From the NCBI GenBank assembly GCA_000023405.1, contig CP001643.1:2480001-2544000 (forward strand): DNA of 64,000 nt, written 5' to 3'. Below are positions 1 to 7,789 of this stretch, piece after piece. The translations under genes were made by a program, and so were the position numbers. Every line of letters begins with the position of its first letter. Position 1 is the first letter of the stretch. The notes under the pieces were generated by a model. The model worked only from the letters and a program-made list of their open reading frames with translations. It did not search any database and was not told where the DNA came from. The stretch comes from Brachybacterium faecium DSM 4810 (GTDB taxonomy: Bacteria > Actinomycetota > Actinomycetes > Actinomycetales > Dermabacteraceae).

Positions 1-1
1 C

Positions 2-244
2 CTGTACTGGGCGCAGGAGCTGGCCGCGCAGAGCGAGGACACCGAGCTCGCCACCGCCTTCGCCCCGATCGCGAAGGAGCTCACCGACGGCGAGCAGACC
101 ATTGCGGAGGAGCTGCTCGCGGTGCAGGGCAAGCCGGCGGACATCGGCGGCTACTACCGCCCCGATCTCGACAAGACCGGCGCGGTGATGCGCCCCTCGG
201 CCACCTTCAACCGGATCCTCGAGGAGATCTCCGCCGCGCTGTGA
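2..244 (+). CDS. icd: NADP-dependent isocitrate dehydrogenase, monomeric type (3' end only)
   Basis: The gene enters from the left edge and only its last 80 codons are present, ending at TGA 242-244. The residues (LYWAQELAAQ, then EELLAVQGKPADIGGYY, then TFNRILEEISAAL) match the C-terminus of the monomeric, roughly 740-residue isocitrate dehydrogenase common in actinobacteria. That enzyme oxidatively decarboxylates isocitrate to 2-oxoglutarate in the TCA cycle and makes NADPH in the cytoplasm. The active-site residues lie outside the window. A strong hairpin terminator follows about 45 nt after the stop. Identification rests on the tail sequence alone but the match is distinctive. Confidence 0.85.
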   Translation: MYWAQELAAQSEDTELATAFAPIAKELTDGEQTIAEELLAVQGKPADIGGYYRPDLDKTGAVMRPSATFNRILEEISAAL

Positions 245-288
245 GCTGAGCGCGACGCCCCGCCCGCCCGCAGCGGGCAGGACCGGCG

Positions 289-321
289 GACGGCCCGGCA
301 CCCGTGAGGTGCCGGGCCGTC
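289..321 (+). terminator. Strong hairpin after icd
   Basis: A perfect 13-bp inverted repeat (arms 289-301 and 309-321) with a 7-nt loop, very GC-rich and without a T tract, lies just after icd. The alternative GTG start of the next gene at 304 would fall inside the loop, which argues for the later ATG at 346. Confidence 0.75.
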
Positions 322-345
322 CTGCCTCCGTGGAACACTCCAGCC

Positions 346-1134
346 ATGCCCGTGATCCCCTCGCCCGCCGACGGCACCTCCCTGCGCTACGACGTCTCCG
401 GCTCCGGCCCCGCCCTCGTGCTGCTGCACGGATCGGTGCTCTCCCGCGCCATCTGGCGGGGGCTGGGATACCTCGCTCCGCTCACCGCCGAGCACACGGT
501 GATCCGCGTCGACCTGCGCGGGCACGGCCGCTCCGGCACCCCGCACGAGACCTCCGCCTACACGCAGGAGGTCTTCGTCGCGGACCTGCTGGCGGTGCTC
601 GACGCGGAGGGCGTGGGCCGCGCCTCGCTGATGGGCTATTCGCTCGGCGCCCGCGTCGCGCTCTCCGCCACGCTCGCCCACCCGGGCCGGGTGCACCGCC
701 TGGTGAGCCTCGGCGGTTCGGCGGCGGCACAGCACGGGGCGGTGGACTCGGTGTTCTTCCCCGGCGTGATCGAGGCCGTGCGCCGCGGCGGGATGGAGGC
801 GTTCAGCAGCGGGCAGGGACTCGGCCCCGGCGTGGAGGAGCGGCGTGCCCGCGCCACCCGGACCGCGTTTCTCGCCGCCGATCCGCTCGCGATCGCCGCC
901 CTGCTGGAGGCGACCGAGGCGACCGGCGCCGTGCCCGAGGAGCAGCTCGCGGGATGCACCGTGCCGGCGCTGTGGATGGCGGGCACGGAGGATCATCCCC
1001 GCTTCGAGGAGTCCCGGCGCGCCGCCTCTGCCATGCCGGACGCGGAGTTCGTGCCGCTGCCCGGGCGGGACCACGGCGGCACCCTGTTCCCGCCCGAGCC
1101 CGTGCTCGCCGCGGTGCTGCCGTTCCTGCGGTGA
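346..1134 (+). CDS. Alpha/beta-fold hydrolase
   Basis: A 262-residue cytoplasmic alpha/beta hydrolase. The oxyanion segment LVLLHGS is near residue 30, the nucleophile elbow GYSLGA (Ser in GxSxG) near residue 102, the acid probably in the segment GTEDHP, and the catalytic His in GRDHGG near the C-terminus. The family contains esterases, lipases, lactonases and dehalogenases, and the sequence does not tell which substrate is used. ATG 346 is chosen because the in-frame GTG at 304 lies inside the upstream terminator. It converges on the TauE/SafE gene with 21 nt between the stops. Confidence 0.8.
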   Translation: MPVIPSPADGTSLRYDVSGSGPALVLLHGSVLSRAIWRGLGYLAPLTAEHTVIRVDLRGHGRSGTPHETSAYTQEVFVADLLAVLDAEGVGRASLMGYSLGARVALSATLAHPGRVHRLVSLGGSAAAQHGAVDSVFFPGVIEAVRRGGMEAFSSGQGLGPGVEERRARATRTAFLAADPLAIAALLEATEATGAVPEEQLAGCTVPALWMAGTEDHPRFEESRRAASAMPDAEFVPLPGRDHGGTLFPPEPVLAAVLPFLR

Positions 1135-1155
1135 GCGCCTGTCAGCGTCCCCGGG

Positions 1156-1965
1156 TCAGAGGACTTCCCGCACCAGCGCGGCGAGCGCGACCACGACGAT
1201 GATCCCGCGCAGCACCCACTCCGGCATCCGCTTGGCCAGGTGCGCGCCGAAGAAGCCGCCGAGCAGGGAGCCGACGGCGATCGCGAGGCTGCCGAGCCAC
1301 ACGATCGGGGTGCCGATCAGGAAGAACGCGAGCACATACACCACAGCGGCCGCGAGGTTCACGCCCAGGCTCATGAGGTTCTTGATGCTGTTGACCGATC
1401 CCATCGACCGCCCGGTGAAGACGCCGAGGATCCCCAGGTACAGCACCCCCTGGGCGGCCGTGAAATAGCCGCCGTAGACGGAGGCCGCGCCGAGGGAGCC
1501 CACCAATGAGGGTGAGCGCAGCGGGTTGCGGTCCGCCGACGCCGCAGCGCGTTCGGGGCGGCGACGACGGCGCGCCTCGCTCATGGCCCGCAGCGCCTTG
1601 GTGAACTGCTTCTGGAAGACCACCATCACCAGCGCGAAGACGATCAGCACCGGCACCAGCACGTCGAGCGCCGAGGCCGGGGAGACCAGCAGCAGGAGCG
1701 CACCGGCGGTCGCCCCCAGCGTCGCGGTGAGCATGAGGGTGTTGAGGTGCTCCCGTTCGGCGGCGATCTCGCGGCGGTAGCCGAGCACCGACCCGACGGT
1801 CGAGAAGAACATCCCCACCGTGTTGGTGCGCACCGCGACCCCGGGCGGGAGCCCGACGGCCATGAGCACGGGCAGTGTGAGCAGGGACCCCGAGCCGACG
1901 GCCGCGTTGATCGCGCCGGCGACGACTCCCATCACGAGCAGGACGATGAGGCTGAGAGGTTCCAC
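1156..1965 (-). CDS. TauE/SafE (TSUP) family membrane permease
   Basis: A 269-residue polytopic membrane protein with about eight hydrophobic segments. The N-terminal segment LVMGVVAGAINAAVGSGSLL carries the glycine-rich AAVGSGGS-like motif of the TSUP family, which is repeated in weaker form in the second half (LGVNLAAAVVYV). Members export or import sulfite, sulfoacetate or related organic anions; the substrate here is unknown. The start is GTG 1965, with a TAGGGT -10 box on the minus strand at 1974-1979, 8 nt upstream, suggesting a leaderless mRNA. There are no co-directional neighbours. Confidence 0.8.
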   Translation of the reverse strand: MEPLSLIVLLVMGVVAGAINAAVGSGSLLTLPVLMAVGLPPGVAVRTNTVGMFFSTVGSVLGYRREIAAEREHLNTLMLTATLGATAGALLLLVSPASALDVLVPVLIVFALVMVVFQKQFTKALRAMSEARRRRRPERAAASADRNPLRSPSLVGSLGAASVYGGYFTAAQGVLYLGILGVFTGRSMGSVNSIKNLMSLGVNLAAAVVYVLAFFLIGTPIVWLGSLAIAVGSLLGGFFGAHLAKRMPEWVLRGIIVVVALAALVREVL

Positions 1966-2035
1966 GGCCGAGCACCCTACTGCTCTCCGTGCCGCGCCGG
2001 TGGGACGTCCATGCGGCCGAGCTGCCGGAGCATAT

Positions 2036-2113
2036 TTCCGGACGACGGCGTGAGGAATCGGAATGACGAGTTCACTCCGCCACCGCCCACTCCCCCCTCA
2101 TCTGCGAAGAGCC
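2036..2113 (-). mobile_element. Remnant end of an ISL3-type insertion sequence
   Basis: Bases 2095-2113 read CCCTCATCTGCGAAGAGCC, identical to the terminal 19 bases found at the ends of the ISL3-type elements further right (for example 41107-41125). On the minus strand the following 50 or so bases (GTGGGCGGTGGCGG region) also resemble the left end of the element at 5897. The element body should extend leftward but is missing, so this is a scar left by deletion. Its outer edge abuts the aldo/keto reductase fragment exactly. Confidence 0.75.
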
Positions 2114-2716
2114 CGATTACATCGACCTGATGCTGATCCATGCTCCGCAGCCGTGGGACGAGTTCCGCGGCGGAGACTACGCCGAGGGGGACCGCGAGGT
2201 GTGGCGCGCGCTCGAGGAGGACGGGCAGGCACCGTCCGCACCATCGGGATGTCGAACTTCCTGCGCTCCGACCTGGAGGACCTGCTCGAGCACGCCGAAG
2301 CGGTGCCGCACGTGAATCAGCTGCTGGTCCACGCCGGGAACACTCCCCGTGAACTGCTGGACTTCTGCGAGGCGAAGGGCATCCGCGTCCAGGCCTACTC
2401 CCCCATCGCCCACGGTGCGATCCTCGAGAACCCCGAGGTGAACGCGATGGCCGAGCGGTACGGGGTCAGCGTCCCGCAGCTGTGCATCCGGTGCACACTG
2501 CAGTTGGGCACGGTCTCACTGCCCAAGACCGCGAACCCCGAGCGCATGCGCGCCAACGCCCAGGTCAACTTCGAGATCAGCGCGGAGGACATGGCCGCAC
2601 TCGAGGGCTTGGAGGCGCGGGACTACGGCGAGCACTCCGCGTTCCCGGTGTTCAGCGGGAAGGGAGGGTCGGGGGGACGGCGACCTGTCGGACCCCGCCC
2701 TACGTTCGCCCCATGA
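2114..2716 (+). pseudogene. Aldo/keto reductase, 5'-truncated and frameshifted
   Basis: Coding similarity begins immediately after the IS end with DYIDLMLIHAPQPW, the conserved mid-protein segment of aldo/keto reductases. It continues in another frame with TVRTIGMSNF, VNQLLVHAGNTP, GIRVQAYSPI and SLPKTANPERM. The first third of the family's usual 270-280 residues, with the catalytic Tyr and Asp, is absent. A frameshift lies near 2226-2236; one extra G in the GGG run there would restore EEDGAGTVRTIG. The reading frame ends at TGA 2714-2716, overlapping the ATG of the next gene. No function is expected from this fragment. Confidence 0.85.
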
Positions 2717-2943
2717 TCATGTTCCTCGGCGATGAGCCGCCAGAGCCGTACGACGAGCCGCGCGGCACCTGCCCCGCGTGCGGCTCGCACCGGGTGACGC
2801 ACCACGTGCTCGTCGGCCCTGACCCGCGCCTCGCCGAGCAGGACCCGCCGGGGGTCCACTAGCAGGGTTGCATCCTGGCGTTCAGCGACCGGTCCTGCGA
2901 GGACTGCGGCACCTGGTGGGACGTGGAGCATGACGGGGAGTGA
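2713..2943 (+). pseudogene. Small zinc-ribbon-like protein interrupted by an amber codon
   Basis: Starting at ATG 2713 (an ATGA overlap with the reductase fragment), the frame encodes 49 residues including CPACGSHRVTHHVL, then TAG at 2860-2862. It continues in the same frame with QGCILAFSDRSCEDCGTWW to TGA 2941-2943. The two CxxC pairs, about 40 residues apart, look like one zinc ribbon, so the TAG most likely breaks a 76-residue protein. A CAG-to-TAG change would explain it. It is not assigned to a named family. Readthrough cannot be excluded but nothing supports it. Confidence 0.6.
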
Positions 2944-3190
2944 GCGGGGCCTGATCCCGGCTACGCCCACACCGACATCCACACCTGGCTCGGATCACCC
3001 TGCACTCAGGAGGGGCTCCCGGACTGACTGCGGTCTAGGACGCCGCCGCCTCTCACCTCTTCGCAGGTCAAGGCAGGGTGGCCCCTACGGATCAGCTGTC
3101 ACGTACCTGAAGCTTCGAAGCGGCCGGGGCGAGCGTTGCCGCCGAGGTACTCGCACAGATCCTGGAGGTGCAGACGGCTGGCGGTGCTCT

Positions 3191-3391
3191 TCAGCGCCGC
3201 ATCGACCTCTTCACAAAGGTCGCGATGATCGTTGCCGCGGCAAAACCGACCACGCCGAGTAGAGCGAGCGGCACGGCGACAGAGTTCGACAGCTTGCCCT
3301 GCACATTGCCACCGTAGGCGAAAAGCGCAAGGAGGAGGAACCCCAAGGCAACGATCACCCAGATGCGAGCTGACCTGCGCCTCTTATCCAA
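3191..3391 (-). CDS. Small two-helix membrane protein
   Basis: A 66-residue protein with a basic N-terminus (MDKRRRSAR), two hydrophobic helices (about residues 10-28 and 38-58) and a basic C-terminus (FVKRSMRR), so both ends probably face the cytoplasm. No family is recognised. It is transcribed away from the secreted-protein genes at 3499 and 3873. Codon use is less GC-biased than in the chromosomal neighbours, fitting its position inside the accessory island. Confidence 0.5.
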   Translation of the reverse strand: MDKRRRSARIWVIVALGFLLLALFAYGGNVQGKLSNSVAVPLALLGVVGFAAATIIATFVKRSMRR

Positions 3392-3498
3392 ACTTGACCC
3401 TCTCTATACCCAGAGGTGACGTACTGGCCGTCACAAATTGTGACCCCGGTCTCCCGGCCTGGCTTCGGAGAGGCCTGCAACACCACTTGGAGATCCAC

Positions 3499-3849
3499 AT
3501 GAAAGCAGTGAAGCCCGCCATCGCCTCCATGCTAGCGGCCGCAACGCTCGGCACCGGGTTCGCCGCGACGACTACACCTGCACATGCCCTCGAATGCGGA
3601 TACTCGGAAGTGCAGGAGAAGTACAATTCCTCGCTCGCGATCTCACTGCCCTGGGTTGGAACAGTGGACCCTTTCGGAGGCACGCGAATGGTTGCGCACT
3701 GGGGAAACTGCGGTGATCAGAACCAGAAGATTCGCATCGACACCAAGAACGGACCAAAGGATCTTTGTGTAACGCCTGGCGACACCAGGCTGGGGTTCTC
3801 AAGGAACGACCAAAAGGTCACCGGGGCTGTCAAGCTCGGCGGTTGCTGA
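3499..3849 (+). CDS. Small secreted four-cysteine protein, paralogue of the disrupted gene at 3873
   Basis: A 116-residue exported protein. Residues 1-31 form a signal peptide (MKAVKPAIASMLAAATLGTG, ending TPAHA). The mature part has four cysteines in the segments LECGYS, GNCGDQNQK, DLCVTPGDT and the C-terminal GGC, fitting two disulfides. The pattern (NC, NQK, C-x-x-PG-x-T, LG-x-C) is repeated in the next gene, so these are tandem paralogues. The layout recalls the small actinobacterial secreted proteins labelled DUF6355, but that is only a resemblance. The ribosome site TTGGAGA precedes ATG 3499. Function is unknown. Confidence 0.7.
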   Translation: MKAVKPAIASMLAAATLGTGFAATTTPAHALECGYSEVQEKYNSSLAISLPWVGTVDPFGGTRMVAHWGNCGDQNQKIRIDTKNGPKDLCVTPGDTRLGFSRNDQKVTGAVKLGGC

Positions 3850-4115
3850 ATCTCGATCGGGGGATACGAGTCATGACCATCAAGCGCCTAATGGCTTCAC
3901 TCACCACCATGTTCGTGACCTTCTTCGGAGTGGCGATCTCCGCCGTCGCGATCCCCGCCTATGCGCAAGCTGCAGTCTGCGGTTTCGAAGGACTCAACAC
4001 CGGTGGCCTTGGAGCGGGCAGCGGCGGATATTACGCCGAAGCGAACTACACCAACTGCAACAAGAGCACCAATCAGAAGGTGCAGGTGAACTGGCTCTTC
4101 GCGGTTCGTGGTGAA

Positions 4116-5480
4116 TGACCCTGCTGTGGCGGGTATTCACGCTACGGTTCTCGCGGCGCTGGCTAACAGGATACGGGTCCGGTAGTTCTCCGCGTTACGG
4201 AAGCCGCGACCGGTGCGTTTGATGTTCTTGATGCCGGTGTTCGCTGCCTCGACTCGGGCGGTGGTCGCGCCGGTGACGATGAGGACCTCGATCGCGTCCC
4301 ACCAGGTCACGACGGTGTCGTAGAGCTTGGTCGCCTCGGGCATGTTCGCGAGCTGGGCGAAGTAGCCCATCCGCATCCGTTCGTCCCAGGCCTGGGCGAG
4401 GGTGTCGGTGGCCAGCAAGCGGCGGAGCTGCTCCTTGATGCCCCAGGCGGCAGAGAGCTCGTCGGTGGGGTCATCGGTGCGGAACACCGTCTCCAGGCGG
4501 TCCCACGCTTTCGGGGTGAGGGTGTCAGCTCCGCGCAGCAGCAGCATCCGGTGGGCCCAGGCCGGGTCGTCCTTCCGGCCCCGACGACCACGATGAGCGC
4601 GGGCGAGACGCTGACGGACGGTGGTGACCATGTCGTTTCCGAGCTTGACGAGGTGGAACTTGTCGACCGAGACCGCAACGCGGGGCAGGTAGGTCCGCAG
4701 TGCTTTGCGGAACGCGGCCGAGGGATCGATGGCGACGATCTCGATCCGCTCCCGCCAGAGCTCGGAGCGCTGGGCGAGCCAGTCGCCGATGGCGGTGGAG
4801 TCCCGGCCGTCGACGATACCGAGGACCTGCCCGGTGGAGAGGTCGACCAGGGTCGTCATCCAGGGCTCGAACCGTCTCCAGGCACCGTCGTCGGTGCGGA
4901 ACCAGCGCACCGACCGGTAGCGGTGCTCATCGATGCCCAGGCGCGTCACTGACACGTCCTCGGCGGTGGGCAGGACCACGGCGGCAGCCGCCAGCGCGGC
5001 TTGGACCAGCCACCACGAGACGCCATGGGCCCGGGCGACTTCCGAGGCTGCCCGGCCAGAGGTGATCACCGCGGAGACGACCTGATCCCGCAGCCGGGTC
5101 GTCGAGCGCGCGCGGTGCGGGACCTGGTCGGTCGCTTCCCAGAACGTGCGCCGGGCGCAGGCCGGCTCGAGGCAGAACCAGCGTCGCTTGGCCCACACCA
5201 CCGCCATCGCCCCGGCCACGGGGACGTCTCGCACCTTCTGGGATCGGCGGGAGTGGACCTTGGTCGCGAGCACCCCGCACGACGGACAGCCCGGCGGCTC
5301 GATGGATTCGATCACCACCCGCCGGCCTCCATCGGGCAGGTCGATCGCGTCGATGACGCGGTAGTCGGGCAGGTTGAAGATCGTGCTCGCAGCATCTCGC
5401 TGCGAACCCGTATTCTCATGCACAGGCTCGTGGTCCTCTGGGATGTGGCTGTCTAGACAACACCCATCACAGCAGGACCA
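4116..5480. mobile_element. ISL3-family insertion sequence, first type
   Basis: About 1365 bp with imperfect terminal inverted repeats: the left end TGACCCTGCTGTGGCGGGT (4116-4134) matches the reverse complement of 5462-5480 at about 15 of 19 positions. It carries one transposase gene on the minus strand. The flanking octamers (4108-4115 and 5481-5488) do not match, so the usual 8-bp duplication is not visible. The ends may be off by a few bases, or the flanks may have been rearranged. It interrupts the secreted-protein gene at 3873. Confidence 0.75.
4137..5423 (-). CDS. ISL3 family transposase (first type)
   Basis: A 428-residue transposase, complete and without frameshift. The N-terminal zinc-binding module is CPSCGVLATKVHSRR followed by FCLEPACARRTF. 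A helix-turn-helix follows (SAVITSGRAASEVARAHGVS), and the DDE domain includes LGIDEHRYRS, VAIDPSAAFRKAL and VSVDKFHLVKL, ending with ARVEAANTGIKNIKRTGRGF, which holds the likely catalytic Glu. The start is GTG 5423. It is clearly different from the transposase of the two elements at 5897 and 39690, so two ISL3 lineages are present in the window. Confidence 0.92.
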   Translation of the reverse strand: MHENTGSQRDAASTIFNLPDYRVIDAIDLPDGGRRVVIESIEPPGCPSCGVLATKVHSRRSQKVRDVPVAGAMAVVWAKRRWFCLEPACARRTFWEATDQVPHRARSTTRLRDQVVSAVITSGRAASEVARAHGVSWWLVQAALAAAAVVLPTAEDVSVTRLGIDEHRYRSVRWFRTDDGAWRRFEPWMTTLVDLSTGQVLGIVDGRDSTAIGDWLAQRSELWRERIEIVAIDPSAAFRKALRTYLPRVAVSVDKFHLVKLGNDMVTTVRQRLARAHRGRRGRKDDPAWAHRMLLLRGADTLTPKAWDRLETVFRTDDPTDELSAAWGIKEQLRRLLATDTLAQAWDERMRMGYFAQLANMPEATKLYDTVVTWWDAIEVLIVTGATTARVEAANTGIKNIKRTGRGFRNAENYRTRILLASAARTVA

Positions 5481-5867
5481 CGGGTCGTTCTACGCCAGCG
5501 ACGCGACGCTCTCCTTCACCACGAGCCGCGAAGAGCCGGTGAACTACACGTACGCATCTCGTTCGAAGTGCCTCAGTCCAGGTACGACGAAGATCTACGC
5601 GAACCCCGACCTGGGCGCTCTTCGATCCACCAAGGTTCTCGGAACCTGCTGAGGCAGAACCTCGGCGGCCGATCAGAGCTCTTCACCTGAGTCGCTTCGA
5701 GCTCCGCGACATCACTTCAGCCTCGACGTCGCGGAGCTCGTCGTTCACCTGCAGGGGACTCATCAACAACGTCGCCTCGGAGGCACCACGAAACACGAGA
5801 CGAGCACCGAGACTGCGAGCGACGAGGAGTACCGGCGGCCCCCACCGGCCTGACCGACGCCCTACGG

Positions 5868-5920
5868 CTACCCCCTCATCTGCGAAGAGCCAAACCGGCT
5901 CTTCGCAGATGAGGGTGTAG
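5868..5920. repeat. Two IS ends head to head, near-perfect palindrome with 5-nt spacer
   Basis: Bases 5868-5891 are an outward-reading IS terminus, and 5897-5920 are the left terminus of the next element in opposite orientation. The two 24-base arms match at 23 positions and only AAACC (5892-5896) separates them. The region 5653-5867 to the left has no recognisable gene and no clear transposase, so the left-hand IS end is a remnant of another copy. Confidence 0.75.
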
Positions 5921-7330
5921 CGGTCGGTGGCGGGGTGGGCGCGTCGGTGCGGGGATAGACGTCGAGGTCTCCCGATGATGGAAGTTCTGACGCTCGCCAT
6001 CTGGAAGACCTCGACATGCCCCACGCTACCTTCTCGTCCCCTGATCTCGATGCCTTCTGCGGCCTGGACGGGCTCGGCCTCACAGCCACCGGCCAGCGCA
6101 TCGAGACGGGCCAGGCAGTTCTGGAGTGCCGGGTCCTCGCGGACGATCAGTGGTGCCATCGCTGTGGCCAGGCCGGAGTTCCTCGCGGCACGGTCCTCAG
6201 GACGATCGTGCACGTCCCCCCTCGGCTGGCGACCGACGATGCTGCAGGTCAGAGTGCGTCGCTACCGCTGCCCGGACTGCTGCACCGTGTGGCGTCAGGA
6301 CACCACAGCCGCTGCCGCGTCCCGCACGAAGCTGTCGCGCGACGCGGTCTTCTGGGCACTCAAGAGCGTGGTCATCGACCGGATGTCGATCGCGCGGGTC
6401 GCCGAGAACCTCGGCACCGCCTGGCACACCGTGAACGACGCTGTCCTCGAAGCCGGCTCCGAGCTCCTGATCAACGATCCTGCCCGGTTCGAGGGGGTCC
6501 GGGTCCTCGGCGTGGACGAGCACGTCTGGTCCCACACCAGAGGCGGTAACAAGTACGTCACCGTGATCATCGACCTGACCCCGGTCCGCGATGGCACCGG
6601 AGCCTCGAGGCTGCTGGACATGGTCCCCGGCCGTTCGAAGAAGGTGCTCAAGACCTGGCTCGACCAGCAGGAACAGGGCTTCCGCGACCGGATCGAGACC
6701 GTGGCGATGGACGGGTTCACCGGTTTCAAGACCGCCGCTGCGGAAGAGATCCCGCAGGCCGTCGCGGTGATGGATCCGTTCCACGTCGTCGCCCTGGCCG
6801 GTGACGCACTGGACCGCTGCCGGCAACGGATCCAGCAGACCACCTGCGGGCATCGTGGCCGATCCGGGGATCCTCTCTACGGGATCCGCCGAGTCCTCCG
6901 CACCGGCGCAGATCTCCTGACCGATCGCCAGTGCGGCCGCCTGAGCAGCGTGTTCGCCGCAGACGAGCACGCCGCAGTGGAGGCGACCTGGGGCATCTAC
7001 CAGCGGATCGTCCAGGCATACCGCAATCCCGATCGCGTTGCCGCCAAGCAGCAACTCACCGCCGTGATCCAGGACCTCGCCGGCAACGTTCCAGCCTCGC
7101 TGACCGAGGTCATCACGCTCGGCCGCACTCTGAAACGCCGGGCCGGGGACGTGCTGGCCTACTTCGACCGGCCCGGCACCAGCAACGGCCCAACAGAGGC
7201 CATCAATGGCCGCCTCGAGCACCTCCGTGGCACCGCGCTGGGCTTCCGCAACCTCGCCCACTACATCCTCCGATCCCTCCTCGACACCGGCGGATTCAGA
7301 CCCCTGCTACACCGTCAAATGCGATGAGCC
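5897..7330. mobile_element. ISL3-family insertion sequence, second type, copy A
   Basis: A 1434-bp element with left terminus GGCTCTTCGCAGATGAGGGT starting at 5897. The right terminus at 7307-7330 (CTACACCGTCAAATGCGATG then AGCC) matches the left less well. Bases 7331-7338 read GTTAAACC; the left flank keeps only the last five of these (AAACC) before the adjoining IS end, so an original 8-bp duplication was trimmed. The element encodes a transposase on the plus strand that is frameshifted. It is a diverged relative of copy B at 39690. Confidence 0.85.
6016..7327 (+). pseudogene. ISL3 family transposase, copy A, frameshifted
   Basis: Reading from ATG 6016 gives the N-terminal module (DLDAFCGLDGLGLTATGQ, WCHRCGQAGVPRGT), which aligns with the intact transposase of copy B. 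The match breaks in a run of six C at about 6216-6221. Dropping one C restores HVPLGWRPT and the remaining frame to TGA 7327. That part contains VRRYRCPDC, VLGVDEHVW, VAMDGFTGFK, VMDPFHVVAL and SNGPTEAINGRLEHLRGTAL. The restored length is about 436 residues, equal to copy B. As read, the element could not make a full transposase. Confidence 0.88.
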
Positions 7331-7331
7331 G

Positions 7332-7785
7332 TTAAACCGAGAAGCCTCGCACCACCGGCGGTTGGCCTCGATCTTGAAGCGCCCTGGGTGTGTTCCGTGG
7401 CGAGACGGTCGCGGGCGCCGTCGTCGCGGGGGGGGGAGTGCAGGCCGCTTCGACCGCTGTTGGGCTGCGGTAGCCGAGTGCCTCGTAGAGCCGGGACGTG
7501 TTCCACCAGTGAACCCAGTTCAGCGTCGCCAGCTCGATCTCGCTGGCGGGCTCGCAGATCCGCTTCGAGTAGATCAGTGTCGCCTTGTAGAGGCCGTTCA
7601 CAGTCTCGCCCAGCGCGTTATCGTCGCTGTTCCGACGGGGCGACCGACGCTTCCACCCCGCCGTGATGAGAGCGTCCGAAGAGGCCAGTGACACATACAG
7701 GCTGTCCCTGTCGGTGGATCGCTCTGCTCTCATCCCTGCTTGCACGAGTGGAAAGCAGTGCGTGTTCCAGTGCGAGCACCGGTAG
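7332..7785 (-). pseudogene. IS3 family transposase (OrfB) C-terminal fragment, decayed
   Basis: On the minus strand the segment DDNALGETVNGLYKATLIY, then ATLNWVHWWNTSRLYEALGY and RSPTAVEAA, is the C-terminal part of the IS3 integrase core, including the last catalytic Glu. Just upstream, DSLYVSLASSDALITAG corresponds to the segment after the second catalytic Asp, and the stretch between these needs two frame changes. The N-terminal half and OrfA are missing. The fragment is squeezed between the right end of ISL3 copy A and the stop codon of the flavohemoprotein gene, marking the right edge of the island. Confidence 0.85.
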
Positions 7786-7789
7786 TGAC

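Larger units (their letters stand above)
3873..5652 (+). pseudogene. Second small secreted four-cysteine protein, split by an insertion sequence
   Basis: The 5' part (3873-4115) encodes a signal peptide (FFGVAISAVAIPAYAQA) followed by VCGFEGLN, YTNCNKSTNQKVQV and NWLFAV. The 3' part (about 5481-5652) encodes SFYASDATLSF, SKCLSPGTTKIY and ends KVLGTC. Joined, they give a protein of about 135 residues with the same four-Cys layout as its neighbour at 3499. An ISL3-type element of about 1.37 kb lies between the halves, and the frame meets TGA at 4116-4118 at the element's edge. The gene is therefore inactive as it stands. Confidence 0.8.

Noticed and set aside
5683..6213. 176-codon minus-strand frame spanning an IS end
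   Set aside because: It crosses the head-to-head IS termini, runs antisense to the transposase and has no motif.
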